Positions 47,001 to 59,545 of a stretch of 64,000 nucleotides of DNA are shown here, piece after piece. The DNA is from Otis tarda (Eukaryota; Chordata; Aves; Otidiformes; Otididae), in assembly GCA_026413225.1 (NCBI GenBank), contig CM048576.1:3294501-3358500 (forward strand). Reading direction: 5' to 3'. Both the position numbers and the translations under genes were made by a program. The notes beneath the pieces are model-generated. The model was not told where the DNA came from and made no database searches. It was given only the letters and a program-made list of their open reading frames with translations. Within the stretch, counting starts at the first letter, position 1; each line of letters begins with the position of its first letter.

Positions 47001-49458
47001 GCCCAAGTTTGAAAATAATTAGTCTCAGAGTAACAGAAGCATCAGCAAAATGAACTAGAATTTGCACATTGTTTGTGTAAACAATGAAGGAACTAATCGT
47101 TACGGGGATTTATGATAATTTTAGACTGCAGAACTAAAATTTTTTACCAAATGATCAAATGAAAGTGCTGAGACTGTACTTATTCCGTGAATCAGTTAAA
47201 TGTGTAAAATGGTGCTTTCAAGTCCTAAGAAGTTTTCTTTCCGTTGTGAGCCTGTCGGGGTGGGACGGTGCATTCTGAAACGTTGTGACAGCCCTTCAGT
47301 CTCCAGACTTTTGAATCCCAGTTTCAAGCACAGAATGGGCACATCAGCAAATAAATATGATTTACGATGTCTTATCTCTTGAGTTTCTGTGTTAAATAAT
47401 TAACGTAATTAAATGATCCTCCTCCGTATTCAGTGTTTTGTAAACAGCAGGTCACACGTCATTATTGTCGGCTTAATAAGCACACAAAGTTGGTTAAGTA
47501 TTAAAACTTCTGTTTCACAGTGAAGTCTGAAATATTCTTTGTCTGATATTTCACATTTGGATTGCTTCTGTAACACGGATCTGTAATTGAGCCTTGGCTG
47601 GTTTAACAGTCTCTGTATCAGTTCATGGCTGTGTTTAAAAAGGAGTTGCAAAGGCTCAATTATAAAAGATCTCTCTGATCTGGTATAATGAGAACCTTTA
47701 CTTTTCTCAAATAATTGCTATTTACAAATAGAGAACATTTCTAGGCTCACTGAGCATTCTGGCATTCACATTTGTCAGACTTTAGTTCTACATAGTTAAA
47801 TATGTATATAATCTCTTGGTGAAAAGAAGAGATTGCAAGTAGAATACTTCAGTGTTGCAACAAAAACATTTTAAAGCGTCTCTTTACCTAGTTGTTACAG
47901 AAATTCGCTGAGATGTTAGACAAATCTCAGGCGTTAAATGCCACATTTATCACAAATTGCAAGTAACGAAAATTGGAGTGTGTATGGGGAATAAAGAAGC
48001 AGGGGAGAAAAAATACAATTGTGTTTCAAATGTAATTTCTTCATTGTGCTAAGCTCCGCAGCTAGGTCACCAAGAGGTATTTCAGCCTGCTTGCAGTGCC
48101 GGGATGGAAAAAGACATGCCAGTCACTGGTAGCTGGAGAGCCTCATGATTCCCGTGTTACCTGCTTTAGCCAGCCTTTCTCATCACAAAGCTTTTCTGTA
48201 GGAAAAAAACAAACTTTATTTTAAATTCCTTCTAGGGAGATTGTTCCCGTAGCACTTCTCCATTCTCTTCCAATCACAGAGCAGCTGGCACCAGTGCAGG
48301 CTTTGAGGATGAGCTAGCCTGAGAAAGCTGGAAACAAAAGGAGAGCTGTGGCTCCTGATTTCTGCCCTAGTTTGAGTGTCTCCCTGGAAAGCTCTAGAAG
48401 CACAATGCACTTTTGCCTCCTCACAGTCCCCTGACACAGAAACGAGGGAAGAAGGACCTCAGAGACGTGTTACCAGAAGCTGAAGTTCTCTATAGAGCAA
48501 GTTAAATGTTGTCACAAAAAAAACCAAAATGTAATTCTTATTTGAGGACACTGCATATGTGTATCTATATGTGCAGCTCAGAGCAGGAGTCATCCCTTTA
48601 TCACCCCTGCGTTGCAGCTCTCACTTCTGGTGGCACATAGCTCTGAAAATGTTAGTTGTGAATTCTCCAGTCAGTTGAGCGCAAGGAAGGGATTGCCCCT
48701 TAGCAAGACTGCATGGTGTTTGTCACATACCAGATGAGGGGCAAGTTGTCCATCCTGGGCCCAAGTCAGTTTGGCTATTTGATTGTTAGGTCATTCTGGC
48801 GGCTGGACTTCTACGCTGTATGCTTTTTTTGCAATGTCGTTCTTTTATTATTTTTTTTTTTAGTATTTATGTTTGGATAACAGGTGTCTGTTAGTCTGTG
48901 TTGATGGAGTTCTCATTGGTAAAGTGGAAAGCGTACGGTCATACCAACTCTAGAGACAAAGCTGGTGTTTCCACATTTGAGTAAAATCTGTTCTCTGTCT
49001 AATGATCGGCTCACAAAGAGGAACAAGAGTGCCAGTTTGTCAGAAATTTAGTTAAACAAATCAGAACCTATGTTTAATACCCTCATTTATTTCACATGCG
49101 TTTGGTGAGCCATCAGTTGGCTTTTTTAGATTCGTAAGTGGCAGTGAACTACCTTGTGGCAGGCCCAGGATATGAGCTGGTAACTTCCCTCTTGCAAACA
49201 CTCCCTTTAGCAAAGATCACCAAATCTGTCCGCATCTATCTTTTCCACAGTTCTCTAAGACCCTGCTGTGTATAAAAAAGAGTAGCCAAGAACAAGAAGA
49301 AGAACAATTTATTGTAGAAGAACAATAAAATTGCTTCCTTAGAGCAAATATTATTCCAGTTCCACATGAGACCAGAAATCCTTATGGGTTTTACAGGCAG
49401 ATTGTTACTGAACTCCTGCAGGAAACTCTTATCTTGTGTGTATCGAGAGCTGCTTGGT

Positions 49459-49500
<42 letters not shown>

Positions 49501-52500
49501 GGTAAATTTTGCAGCTGGAACTTTTGCCACTGAGACCCATCGTTGTACTCAGAATTCAGATACCTAGTTCTCACGGGTATACTGAAATCCATTTCCAGAG
49601 CAGATCAAGACAGTTAAGGTGTAGACTTTAGAGAGGTGGTCCTAGTTCTTGACTTCCTGTGCTGATCTGCTCTGTGGATTTTTGTATGAGGCGTAGGAAG
49701 ACGTGTTTGTGCAAAGTGCACGTTTCATTCCTGTGAGCATTCGAAGTCCACAAATTCAGCCTAACCTCGAAACCAACAATCTGGGCTCGAGGTGGAAGCA
49801 GACCAGCCAAAGGTTTTGTTTAGTTAGGGAGACTTTCTGATGATGTGCAACAGGAGACATTGTTGTACTGTTTTTCTCCTACATTACAGTTTAGTAGAAC
49901 TAAAATTGCATTGTTCTGGCCCTGGAGTATTCAGGATCAGAGCAGTTCCCTGCTGCCAGTTATGTCTGATCTGCCACCAGGCTGTGAGCAAGCTGAAATG
50001 TCTCTTTCAACAAAAAGTGTAGACCTTAATGCTCAGGTAGGGGAAACCCCAGGTAAGTACAAACTCCTGTCGTTATGATGTTTGTACCAGCAGATTTGGT
50101 TTTATTTCACCATGCCCTTTAGCAAAGCACGTTCCTTGCCAGAGGACTTGGATTGTAATGCTGTAGTTCCCCTAAACATTTTGCAGCTACAGGCCATGTA
50201 GGAGCAATTAGTCAGTTTTAAATAAATTACTTTGAAAGTTAAATTTTTCCGTTATTATAATCTGCGTGCTGTTTTTTAAATACAACGCTTGAGTCATTCT
50301 CATAGAGCTGATTGAATCGACAAGGAGCAAGTATTGATTAATTAGATGAGTATTTTAAACTTAGAAATATGTAATTGTAGATACAAATGTTTGTTCATTG
50401 AACTTGGATTAAAGTGTAAATGAATCAGCTTTAATTTCATTTGTAAATATCATTGAAGCTGCAAAATATTCCTTTCATTTCCAATTTGCTCAATTCTTTA
50501 AATTCTTCCTTGGGGACTCTTTACTGATTGTAAATCTTCGATATGGTTGACAAAATGCCTATGCCTGGAAAACAAAGTTCAGTTTGCAGCTGGTGCTCAG
50601 ACCTGTGCCCAAAGGAACAGAATTCAGAGGTTATTCTGTGGTTTTGTTCAGGTGTGGAACATCAGTGACTTTGAGACTTAAGATGCATAGCTGTAGAGGA
50701 GGAGATTTCCAGCATAAATATAGACTTCATCAGAAATATGAAACATCAGTCTTTTTCTTCTTCTTCTCATCCAAAATGTGTTCAAGGTTCACATTTCCAC
50801 AGGCAAGTCTTCCTATTTTTTTTCCTCTAGCTTGCTTGTAAATCAGTGATTTTTTTTTTTTTTTTTTCCTTTGTAGTTTGGAGAACGTTCAGTATCCCTA
50901 CCAGCTCTACATCGCTCCTTCTACCAGCAGCACAGAGAGACCCAGCCCAAACGGTCCAGACAGACCTTTTCAGTGTCCAACCTGCGGGGTCCGGTTCACT
51001 CGCATTCAGAACTTAAAACAACACATGCTTATCCACTCAGGTAAGAAACATTTCCAATAATTACTAATTTACAGACTTGCAGAGGTTTGCTCGCTGTGCA
51101 GCAAATATAATAATGCAATGCTTTTTTTAATCACCTGCCAAGTGCTTGGTAATTGATTTCTGAAAGATTGAGTAGAGGTATGTCTCCTTAAATGCTTATT
51201 TTGATACATCAAATCTGACTGATAGTTGTACTCGTGGATGATTAGCGTTTGTGTGGACTGAAAAAAATCTGATTGAAGATCATCAGAACAAGTCATTTTC
51301 CTGATCAAGATTTGAGATGAAATAAAGTATACTTCGCTTTTTTGTGATACTAAAGAAGTGACATAGATTGAAATTCTTGCTCTTACATGTTGTAATTGTC
51401 TGCTGGATTTTAGAGGAAACTTGTGAATAATACAGAAAATATTATCTAACTTATGTCCTTGCATTGAAGAATGTTGTATCCTTTGGATCTCAGAATCTTT
51501 GGAGGGATTGCAGGACAACTGAATTGGTTTGATAATCAGTTTGGCTACTCCAGATAGTACAGATAGTAAAAGGTTTGTGTGAATGCCTCCTCTGAGTCTT
51601 GGTCCCCAAATTGTCGCATTCATTTTGATTTCTAACCTAAGTATGAACTCCTTATGTCTTCGTTATTGGTGTTTTTCAACTTGTCAGCATTATCTGGCAA
51701 TAGCATCGACATTTTAGTGAATGGAGGGAATATTGAAGGGTTTTGCAGTTGAGCACCCACAATTACACCTTGAGTTGTAATTTTGTCCCTGCCAGCGATT
51801 ATTAGTCAAATCCATTCAAGGAAAATGGCTGTATGATGTAATAATATGTGTTTCATACTTTAGAAAAGCAAACTTTGGGGGCATTTTGGGTGCGAGATTG
51901 TCCCAAGCCGGTTGCTAAAAAGGTGAACGACAGCAGACAGCCTTCAGCAGAGCATCTCTGGCTGACCTGTGGACTGGCAAGACCTAGGCAAAGCTGGGAG
52001 AGATGTGAATAGCTGTTTTAGCGTAGTTAGCCTGCAGAAGAAACTCTCAAAACTTGTAAATGTTGAAAGTGTTTTCACATAAGCAAAATGGCTGAAGAGA
52101 TTGTCCTCAATCTATCAGAGGAAATAGATGCCCTTGGACAGTACGGAAGCGTGGAAAGTTTTAGCTCCACAAGACAATATTCTGGTATATTAACTTGTTT
52201 TCACATGCTTAACAAGGAGTTTCAGTGTAACCTTAACTACAGCTTTCTCTTTATAAAAGCCCCAATTAAAAGTTCAGCTCCCGCTTTGAACGTGAGGAAA
52301 GCAGAGTGAAAGACTGGTGGAATTAACAGCCTGGACTGATGCACATTCAGCCTTTTGAAAAAACCTTTTTTATTCCTTTGACAGTCCCATTATGAATAGA
52401 ACTCCAGATTCCAGATTCTTGGCCTCACGTTTGGATTTCCACACTTTCTGGAGTTCAGGCTTTTTATTAAATCTGAACTTTTTGGTGATTCAGTCTTTTA

Positions 52501-53662
52501 TGTTGTAATAGTTCTGTTTGGGTGTGATTACGTACTCTCAGCCACTGCAACATGTTGCAGAGCTCGTCTCTTTTGTGCTTCTATTAGTACCTGTAATAAA
52601 TGAAAAATGAACTAGTAAAAGAATTTCTAAATTAATACAAGAAAAAGAGAGACATGAACCTAAACTGTCTTAGAGAGCTGTCTGTCATGCAGAGTTGCTG
52701 AAAATCCTTGTATAGAAAGGTTCCCACGCAATATAAAGGCTGCTACTTCACCCTTTTATCACCATTCCTGCTGCATTACAGGGGCATCCTTGTGCACACG
52801 GTCCCCCTGCAAGAACACTTCTCTGAGGCCAAAGGCAGCAAGAAAAAGACGTTGCAATTAAGGATAGTCTGATAATGGCATTGTTGGGAACCAGTCTGGC
52901 ACAAGAAATCTCCCGAGATCAAAGGAGTTCAAAGATGGTTTGAGAGGACTGCTGCATCGGATACTTTTTTGGCTGTGGCTCAGGATCTTAACCATAGTGT
53001 AATCCATGGAGGCTTATGTTCATTTTGAAACATGAGGGGAAGACGACGTGTGAGCGTTACAGACAGGTCACATTGTTATGAAATTCATTGGCAGTTGGTT
53101 CTGAGAAAGCACAGCTCTGTGATAATTGCTTCTGCCATTTTAAACTTAACCAGAGCTTTTTTTCCTAAAACAGCGCTTTGCTGTGGCTGGCCACAGCTGC
53201 TGTCTGTTAGAAATCTGGAAGGATGTTGTCAGCGATCTCTCATTACAAAAGGTGAATGTTCTTTTTTTTGCTCTCTCTTCCGCAGGCATTAAACCATTTC
53301 AGTGTGACCGCTGTGGGAAAAAGTTCACCCGAGCTTACTCGCTAAAGATGCATCGCCTGAAGCACGAAGGTAAACGCTGTTTCCGGTGCCAGATATGTAG
53401 TGCCACTTTCACTTCCTTCGGGGAATATAAACACCACATGCGGGTTTCCCGGCATATTATCCGCAAGCCTCGGATTTACGAGTGCAAAACATGTGGCGCC
53501 ATGTTCACCAACTCTGGAAATTTAATCGTTCACCTGAGGAGCTTGAACCATGAAGCGTCAGAGCTAGCAAACTACTTCCAGAGCAGGTGAGGTGCACAGC
53601 AAAAACCTAACAGGGAAACTTGCTGCTTTCTACACCCCACCCCCCCCCCGCCTTCCTTTTTG

Positions 53663-53693
<31 letters not shown>

Positions 53694-55963
53694 CCCCCCT
53701 AAAATTGTATTTTCCTGCTTTCAGGGCAGCCTGCTGTGCCTCTCATCAGGTTGCCAGCTACTTCCAGTCAAATTCATTCTCGCGCCACTGTCTGTTCTAT
53801 CTGATCTGTCTTACAGCATATGAGCTATGTAGGGGGGCACTGAAGAATCGAGAGATATGCAGAAGTTGCTTCTGGGCGACTTAATTTCTCTTTTCAGTAG
53901 TATCTGTGGACAGGCTAATGGTGTTAAGCCGGAGCGTTCTGTTCTACAGTATCTGTGGAGTTCTGTAAATGATTTGCTATTCAAAATCTTGTGCATAGCC
54001 TGTTCACTTACACAGGGAATAGACTGACTACTTAATTTTAAGTACTTGCTTGATGGTGGATATTTTGGAAAGATTGCATGATTGCATACCTGCTCTTTTT
54101 TTATTTTCTAGGTAACATTTTACTAAATGATCAGACTAGTAGGGTTTGAAATAGTAAAGGCCAGTGGGACATTTCATGTTTATCAGGGCACAAATGACTT
54201 GGCACATCTCACAAGTGCACTTCACTAAAGACTAAACTAAAACACTAAAGTGTTTGTAACCATTGGAATTTGAGATAGAAGAATATGAAAGTGGACAAGG
54301 GAAACTGGAGGAAGATAGATCTCACAGCCCTTAAATGTATAGAGAGGGTGCAGCTTGGTGTGTGTATAAGTCATCTGCCTTCAGAAACGCAAAAGAAATG
54401 TATTGTAAATGTTACGGCATCTACAATACCATCCCTTGTGATTTCTAAACATTATGCTTTTTTCTCTACCAAACATTTCAACATTTTGTTCTATTTGGTT
54501 ATCTCAGAAATGATGTAGGATGAAAAAATTGCAAAACAAACCAGGAAACCAGTCACTGGTCTTCCAACAGAATATTGTTTAAAAGTACAAGTGCTTCAGA
54601 TCTGTGGGTTTCCGCATTTCTTGTTCTTAACGCTTGTGCCAAAACTAGAGCAAAAACTCTAAGGGGTGATGTGGTAAGCACTTCATTGTTGTCGTCAAAT
54701 TAAAGTCAGATTTAAGTATGTGATGTTAGTCGTCTGTAGGCCTCCCTTAGTTTGAATGTATAAACACTAGGCTGAGCATAGCTGGCTGTGATTTTGGATT
54801 TGAAGCAGTGAATGGTGCTGTCCTTTAAGAAAAGGACTGCTTTTAAATGGATTATTACAAGGAGGAACCAAAGCACACAAATCTGCATGTCTATAATATA
54901 TAATATATATATACTTGCCTCAAGTACTAACTGGCATGTCTAGTGCTGAATATTTGCAAAGAAATTTTATTCTGCTTATGTGCTCATGCTCTGAAAAATA
55001 CTACTGAAGAGTTTGGTAGATTATTATTTTTTTTATACACTCAGCCATCAGTTGGTAAGAATCAGTTACAGAACTGTTGTCCAGACAGGACTGAAATGGG
55101 AAGGCAATGCAATTCTTTTCACAGTAGCGTGAGATGTGTCAACATCACAAAACACCGCTGTCATTGGCAGCCTCCTTATCCTTTCAGCAGAACCCTTGCT
55201 TCCTCGCCTCACACTTCTGTTTACAGCCTGTCCACTCCGAGAGGAGTGCTGCTGCTGTTTCTTGGGTGGATTTTATCTCAGTGGTGGAAAAGGCCCACAT
55301 CTTTGCCAGTGCTGAACTCGTTTCTATTTTTAAAGGTTGAATGCTCCCTTTTTTCATTGAGATTTTCAGTGCCATATGATGTTCCAGACATTAATTTTCA
55401 TTCTCATCAAGGTGATAAAATCTAAATAATAAGTTGCTGTGTAGGAAATATGGATGCACAACGATGCAAAATAAATGCCTTTGAATAAATTCTGTGTGTT
55501 TAACTGAGAACCAGGTGTTGGCGCTTAGCGAAGGACATTGCTGTGATGATCTTAGAGCAATGTGAAATGAATATCTTTGTTCTCTGAACAATGCAGTGTG
55601 TAGCTTGTGTGATGAAACTGATATCGCCAATGTTTGTGTGAGAAATGACATTTCTCTTCTGTCCTTTGCCCCTCTTCTAGTGACTTCCTAGTACCGGACT
55701 ACTTAAACCAGGAACAAGAAGAGACCCTCGGGCAGTATGAGCTAGGGGAGCATGGCTTTGAAAGCAACTCTTCTGTCCAAATGCCTGTCATTTCACAGGT
55801 CTCGTCAACTCAGAATTGTGAAAGCCCTTTCCCCTTGGGGTCTCTGGGTGGGTTGGCAGAGAAGGAGGAAGATGTGCCAGAGCAGCCAAAGACTAACGCC
55901 ACTGCTGAGGCAGCCGCAGGTGACCCTCCGAAACCGGAGCTGTCATCTATTCCTATTGAATAA
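40010..55963 (+). CDS. ZBTB44: ZBTB44, BTB and C2H2 zinc finger nuclear protein (616-aa long form)
   Basis: Coding exons are 40010-41027, 45619-45703, 50877-51040, 53286-53586 and 55681-55963, giving 1851 nt in frame. The N-terminus (MGVKTFTH, then GHFCDITIRV at the start of the BTB fold) carries a BTB/POZ domain at about residues 20-125, used for dimerisation and corepressor contacts in this family. A long acidic, serine-rich linker follows, with a basic stretch RESRRKRKS at about 183-191. Four C2H2 fingers span residues 401-421, 429-449, 457-479 and 489-511. The sequence agrees closely with human ZBTB44 as I recall it. The ATG sits in a good context (AAAATGG). It is likely a nuclear transcription regulator; its DNA target cannot be read from sequence. 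The C-terminus after Q562 depends on which 3' end is used. Confidence 0.94.
41028..45618 (+). other. ZBTB44: ZBTB44 intron 2
   Basis: AT-rich intron bounded by GTATGA and TTGCCTAG. It contains a TA/TG repeat at 45166-45200 and a C run near 45560. No gene was recognised. Confidence 0.75.
45166..45200. repeat. TA/TG microsatellite
   Basis: An alternating TATATG/TATATA run of about 35 nt in ZBTB44 intron 2. Confidence 0.85.
45619..45703 (+). CDS. ZBTB44: ZBTB44 exon 3: small linker exon
   Basis: This 85-nt exon encodes GSIDEGVTEGLPTLQ and ends in an acidic run of four D before a split arginine codon (CG|T). The acceptor is TTGCCTAG|GCTCAA after a T-rich tract and the donor is ATCG|GTATGT. Frame continuity with exons 2 and 4 supports it. 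Confidence 0.92.
45704..50876 (+). other. ZBTB44: ZBTB44 intron 3
   Basis: AT-rich intron bounded by GTATGT and TTTGTAG. It contains a CT dinucleotide repeat at 49464-49499. No gene was recognised. Confidence 0.75.
49464..49499. repeat. CT dinucleotide microsatellite
   Basis: About 18 uninterrupted CT units in ZBTB44 intron 3. It will differ in length between individuals if it behaves like other simple repeats. Confidence 0.9.
50877..51040 (+). CDS. ZBTB44: ZBTB44 exon 4: first zinc finger
   Basis: The exon begins LENVQYPYQLYIAPS and encodes finger 1 (C401, C404, H417, H421: CPTCGVRFTRIQNLKQH then MLIH). An 18-nt T tract followed by TTTGTAG precedes it. The donor is CTCAG|GTAAGA, phase 1. 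Confidence 0.94.
51041..53285 (+). other. ZBTB44: ZBTB44 intron 4
   Basis: Intron bounded by GTAAGA and TTCCGCAG. A 73-codon reading frame at 52088-52309 begins MAEEIVLNLSEEIDALG. It does not splice in frame with the neighbouring exons and is not called as a gene. Confidence 0.75.
53286..53586 (+). CDS. ZBTB44: ZBTB44 exon 5: zinc fingers 2 to 4
   Basis: The exon encodes residues 423-523. Finger 2 is C429/C432/H445/H449 in canonical spacing. Finger 3 (C457/C460/H473/H479) and finger 4 (C489/C492/H505/H511) have five residues between the two histidines. The acceptor is TTCCGCAG|GCATTA and the donor is GAGCAG|GTGAGG. Confidence 0.95.
53587..55680 (+). other. ZBTB44: ZBTB44 intron 5
   Basis: Intron bounded by GTGAGG and CTTCTAG. 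A C run and a long T run lie at about 53640-53698, just after the donor, and a TA repeat at 54892-54913. No gene was recognised. Confidence 0.75.
55681..55963 (+). CDS. ZBTB44: ZBTB44 exon 6: C-terminal tail, long form
   Basis: The acceptor is CTTCTAG|TGACTT. The exon begins SDFLVPDYLNQEQEE. Reading straight on gives a 54-residue tail after Q562, rich in E, P and A and ending SSIPIE at TAA 55961-55963. An internal donor CACAG|GTCTCG at 55798/55799 would end the exon after VISQ and allow splicing to 61303. Confidence 0.88.
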
Positions 55964-56707
55964 TTCATGGTTTGGTTTCATTTTTGTTCTTTGGAAAGTG
56001 CCTGTGTTTGGTCCTGTACATTTTAATTTAATTTTTTTAAACAAAAGTGGGGAGATTTTCCCTTTTTACTTTGTAAGCTACGCTTTAATTGGAAAACCGC
56101 AACAGATGTTACATTATTTTTCATGACTGAATGATGACTTCTGTGAAAATATTTAAGACTGAATGCAGAAAAAGATCTTGTCAGAACACCATGGAAGCTG
56201 TGATACACTTCTAAAGAAGAACAACTGATTCAGATTACTTGTAACTATTTCTTCTTCCACAGTTAGAGCAGCTCATTAAGTTTCTCTTGCTTCTGCAGAC
56301 CCTCTGGTTAAGGGAAAGAAATCAGAGGAAACCTTTTTAAAATGACAAACAAAAGGATGCATTGGAAATAATTATTGAACAGTTTTGACTAGTTTTGAGT
56401 GGATGCTTTAATCTTCTGTATTAAAAAAAGACACTTTCTATCTCTGTGCCTGCTGTTTTTCAAAGTGCTTACTGTAACCCTTTTCTTGGAAACAGTAAGC
56501 ATTTTTGAAACGAACAGCCACACACTTTTAAAAAACACGTTGTCCCTTTTCATCTCAGATGAATCAGTTTTGACAAACCAAGTGATGTCATGCCAGGTAT
56601 TCCTACTTCTTCTATTCCAGTCCTCTTAGAAGCTGCTTGATCAAATAGCCTGTCCAGATTTGCCCATCTAAGGTTAGGCTGTCAGGAAAAGACTAATAAT
56701 GGTGTGT

Positions 56708-56713
56708 AATAAA
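56708..56713 (+). terminator. ZBTB44: Candidate proximal polyadenylation signal
   Basis: AATAAA about 745 nt after the 55963 stop could end the long-form message. Signals at 57205 and 57587 are alternatives; the sequence alone does not decide between them. Confidence 0.35.
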
Positions 56714-59154
56714 TTGAGGGTAATAGAAAAGTATATATCCGTGCAAGCCTGACAAATCTCTCATGACTGTATCTTTCTGTAGAAGGGGAACCACATATGA
56801 AAATGAAGGTTTTCCTAAGTTGAAATTCTTAAATCTTGGCCAGGTTGTTTGCAGTTCTGGTCACTTCTCCCGATCATATATACTGTAGTTTTACTAATCT
56901 CCAAAAGCTAGCTAGAGGGAGTTTACAGATGGGGAAAAAAATGAGCTCTTTTGTGCGTTATTGCACTTTTTTTGTTGTTGTTTATACATATGCATGTATA
57001 GTTTCTGAGACTTTTATTAGTCTGTTTTGGACAAAACAAGCAATTTATTCTCTTTAGAGGCCAACTTTCTTACCCAACAGGGGGTTGTTTACAAAAAGCC
57101 TATATAGCAATGATGAATTGTTCCTGTTTCAAAACATTTTAAATCCTTGCCAACTCGGTTTATTAAAGGCCATTACTCCAGCTACGTACACAGCTCAAGT
57201 AGGCAATAAATTGAAAGATTTGCAATTTCATTTTTCCATATTTAGAAAAAGCAGCAAATTTAGGATGTGGGATTTTCAGAGCAGTGAGTCTTGTTTTGTT
57301 GAGGCTGGTTGGGCTATAGTACTGCTTTGAAATCTAAATTAGGAAATACATTAGGAGGTTTGTGATTTTTTTCTTCTTGCTTCTGAAGTTAACTCCATGT
57401 TTGATGCCAGATGCATGTCGCCTACAGATGACATGCTGAGCGAGTAGGTATTACTTGATCTTAGTATTCCAAAGGCATAATATACTCCCTTAGTTTTGAA
57501 TCTTGGTTTGTTTTTGGTTTTGTTTGGTTTTTTTTTTTTAATTGTTGTTTTCTATCCGGATTTGTTTTCCACAAACATGAGGGTGAAATAAAGCCAGTAG
57601 AGAAAGGTTACTCCTGAAGAAACAGAAGACACAAAAGGCTTATTATTTTGCAAGATCAATTTGTATTCTGTTAGCTTAGGCAGCTCTGATACTCTGTAGG
57701 TCTGAGTTGTTTCTACTAATAGCCAGCTTCTGTAAGGAAAGAAGTTTATTGCCCTTTGGAAAGAGCTTAAAGAGTTTCAGTGACTTTGACAATTTTTCTC
57801 TGCTGTATTTTAGGTAAAAAACCACACATTTTAGTTAAATAGAGCAAAACCAGTTGGGATTTCAGTCGTTTCCAAGTTACTGGAGTGAAGTCTCTCTACC
57901 AAATCCAAAGGGTGCTTTAGAAACATGCTGCGAAGAAGTTCTCTGCTACAGTTCAGTCTTGTTGTCTACCTTTGTAAGTCATCTTAAAAGGGCTTGAAGA
58001 AACTTTTTTTTGGGATGTTGTACTGTGAATTAGTCCAGTGTCTGTTGATGGGCTGAATTTAAATACCAGTTCTCTTCCACTTCTGATTTCTATAACTGAG
58101 AAGCCAGTGAGACAAGACAACGCCTTTTGCTGAGTTTTATCCTGAATTATAGGGCTATGACACTGAACTCAAATACATAATTTTTTTTTTTTCTAATAAG
58201 CATTACTTCACTTCTGCAGATACATGAGAATACTTTGTGATTCATGTGGTAAGAAGTACTTCACACAGAAACACATTTCCAGGCTGTACAGAGGAAATAA
58301 TCAAAGGTGGTCAGATACAGATGGACATAATCTTCTGTTACAATCTGATCATTTTCACCCATTAGATGTTTTGTTAACCAGTTTGTTGGTCAAGAGATAT
58401 GCAAATTCAGAATAGACCCATCTGGGTATTGGATTTTTAAGACTTAAAATTTTGTGTTGGAAGGCAAGCTGCTTTCTGAACACCAAAGAGAAGGGGGAAA
58501 AAAGTTAAAAAGACTTTGTCACTCAAATCTGTTCCTCCTTGAAAATAAATTAGTATCATTAATTCATGGGTTACAAGGCAGGTCACAAGTTTCATTCTTC
58601 ATTGCACTGTCATACACATTATCTTTTCAACCCCGTAATCTCTATGTAACATCTTAATTTAGTTCTCACTTTTCAATCTGATTCAATTGCAGGAACAGTA
58701 GAGTTCTTGGAGGATTTTATGTGTTTGTTGTAGGGTTGAGTTTACTTGTTAATTTTCCTGGTTGTGATTGTTTCTTGTTAGTATCTTTTTTCTCCCTAGA
58801 AGTGAACACAGATTAAATACCATTTTACTGCTCCTCCCTAAGTTGTTAGAAGTGTTCAGATCTTTGAAATGCTGGTGTTCTTCACAGGAAAGATGTAAAA
58901 ACATAGGATATTATAAAACAATCTCTGTTGCTAATACACTTAGATTCCAAACTGAGCGAGATGGGTATCTAACTAAGCTAGAAGAAACTTACCTTAAAGT
59001 ACACTTGGAATTAAACCTAAAGCATAAATTTTTTTCAATACATTATCAGAGAGTTTTGAACTCTGGAGTGCATTTTTTTTTTTTTCTTTTCCCCTCTCCC
59101 CCTAAAAACCCCATTATTTGGTATGCATTTATATTTCCGCTTGACAGGGATTTC

Positions 59155-59545
59155 AGGATCACAGAATAGTTAAGATTGGAAGGGATCTAGTTCAACCCCC
59201 ATGCTCAAAGCAGAGTCGGCAAGAACAGGTTGCTCAGTCCGGTCAGGTTTTGAATATCTGCAAAGATGGAGATTCCCCAGCTTCTCTGGGAAGCCTGTTG
59301 CAGTGTTTGACCACCCTCACTGTAAAAAGAAGGTGATGTCTAGAGGGGATTTCTTGTACTTCAGTTTGTGCCTAGTGAGAAAAGTCTGGCTCCAGCTTTT
59401 TTACACCCGTCTATCTGGTAGTTTTAACTTTGATAAGATCCCTCTAAGCCTTCTCTTCTCCAGGCAAAACAGTCTGATCTCTCTCAGCCTGTATGGTAGA
59501 TACTCCGGTCCCTTCATCATCTTCATGGCCCTTCTAGGTTGTTCA
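59155..59545 (-). mobile_element. CR1 retroposon, truncated and diverged
   Basis: The + strand starts AGGATCACAGAATAGTTAAG and continues with GGAAGGGATCTAGTTCAACC, the reverse complement of the CR1 3' end. Further on come CTTGTACTTCAGTTTGTGCC, AGCCTTCTCTTCTCCAGGC and CTCTCAGCCT, all typical CR1 segments. Similarity fades near 59545, so this is a 5'-truncated copy inserted in antisense to ZBTB44. Confidence 0.85.

Noticed and set aside
52084..52184. Cassette exon in ZBTB44 intron 4 around MAEEIVLNLSEEIDALG
   Set aside because: A possible acceptor and donor flank it, but the 101-nt length shifts frame. In the ZBTB44 phase it reaches a stop within about 15 codons.
58224..58415. Possible extra zinc finger (CDSCGKKYFTQKH) downstream of ZBTB44
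   Set aside because: It has a CxxCGK start, but no histidine pair follows at finger spacing. It has no splice signals that keep frame, and human ZBTB44 has no finger there. Chance is the best explanation.
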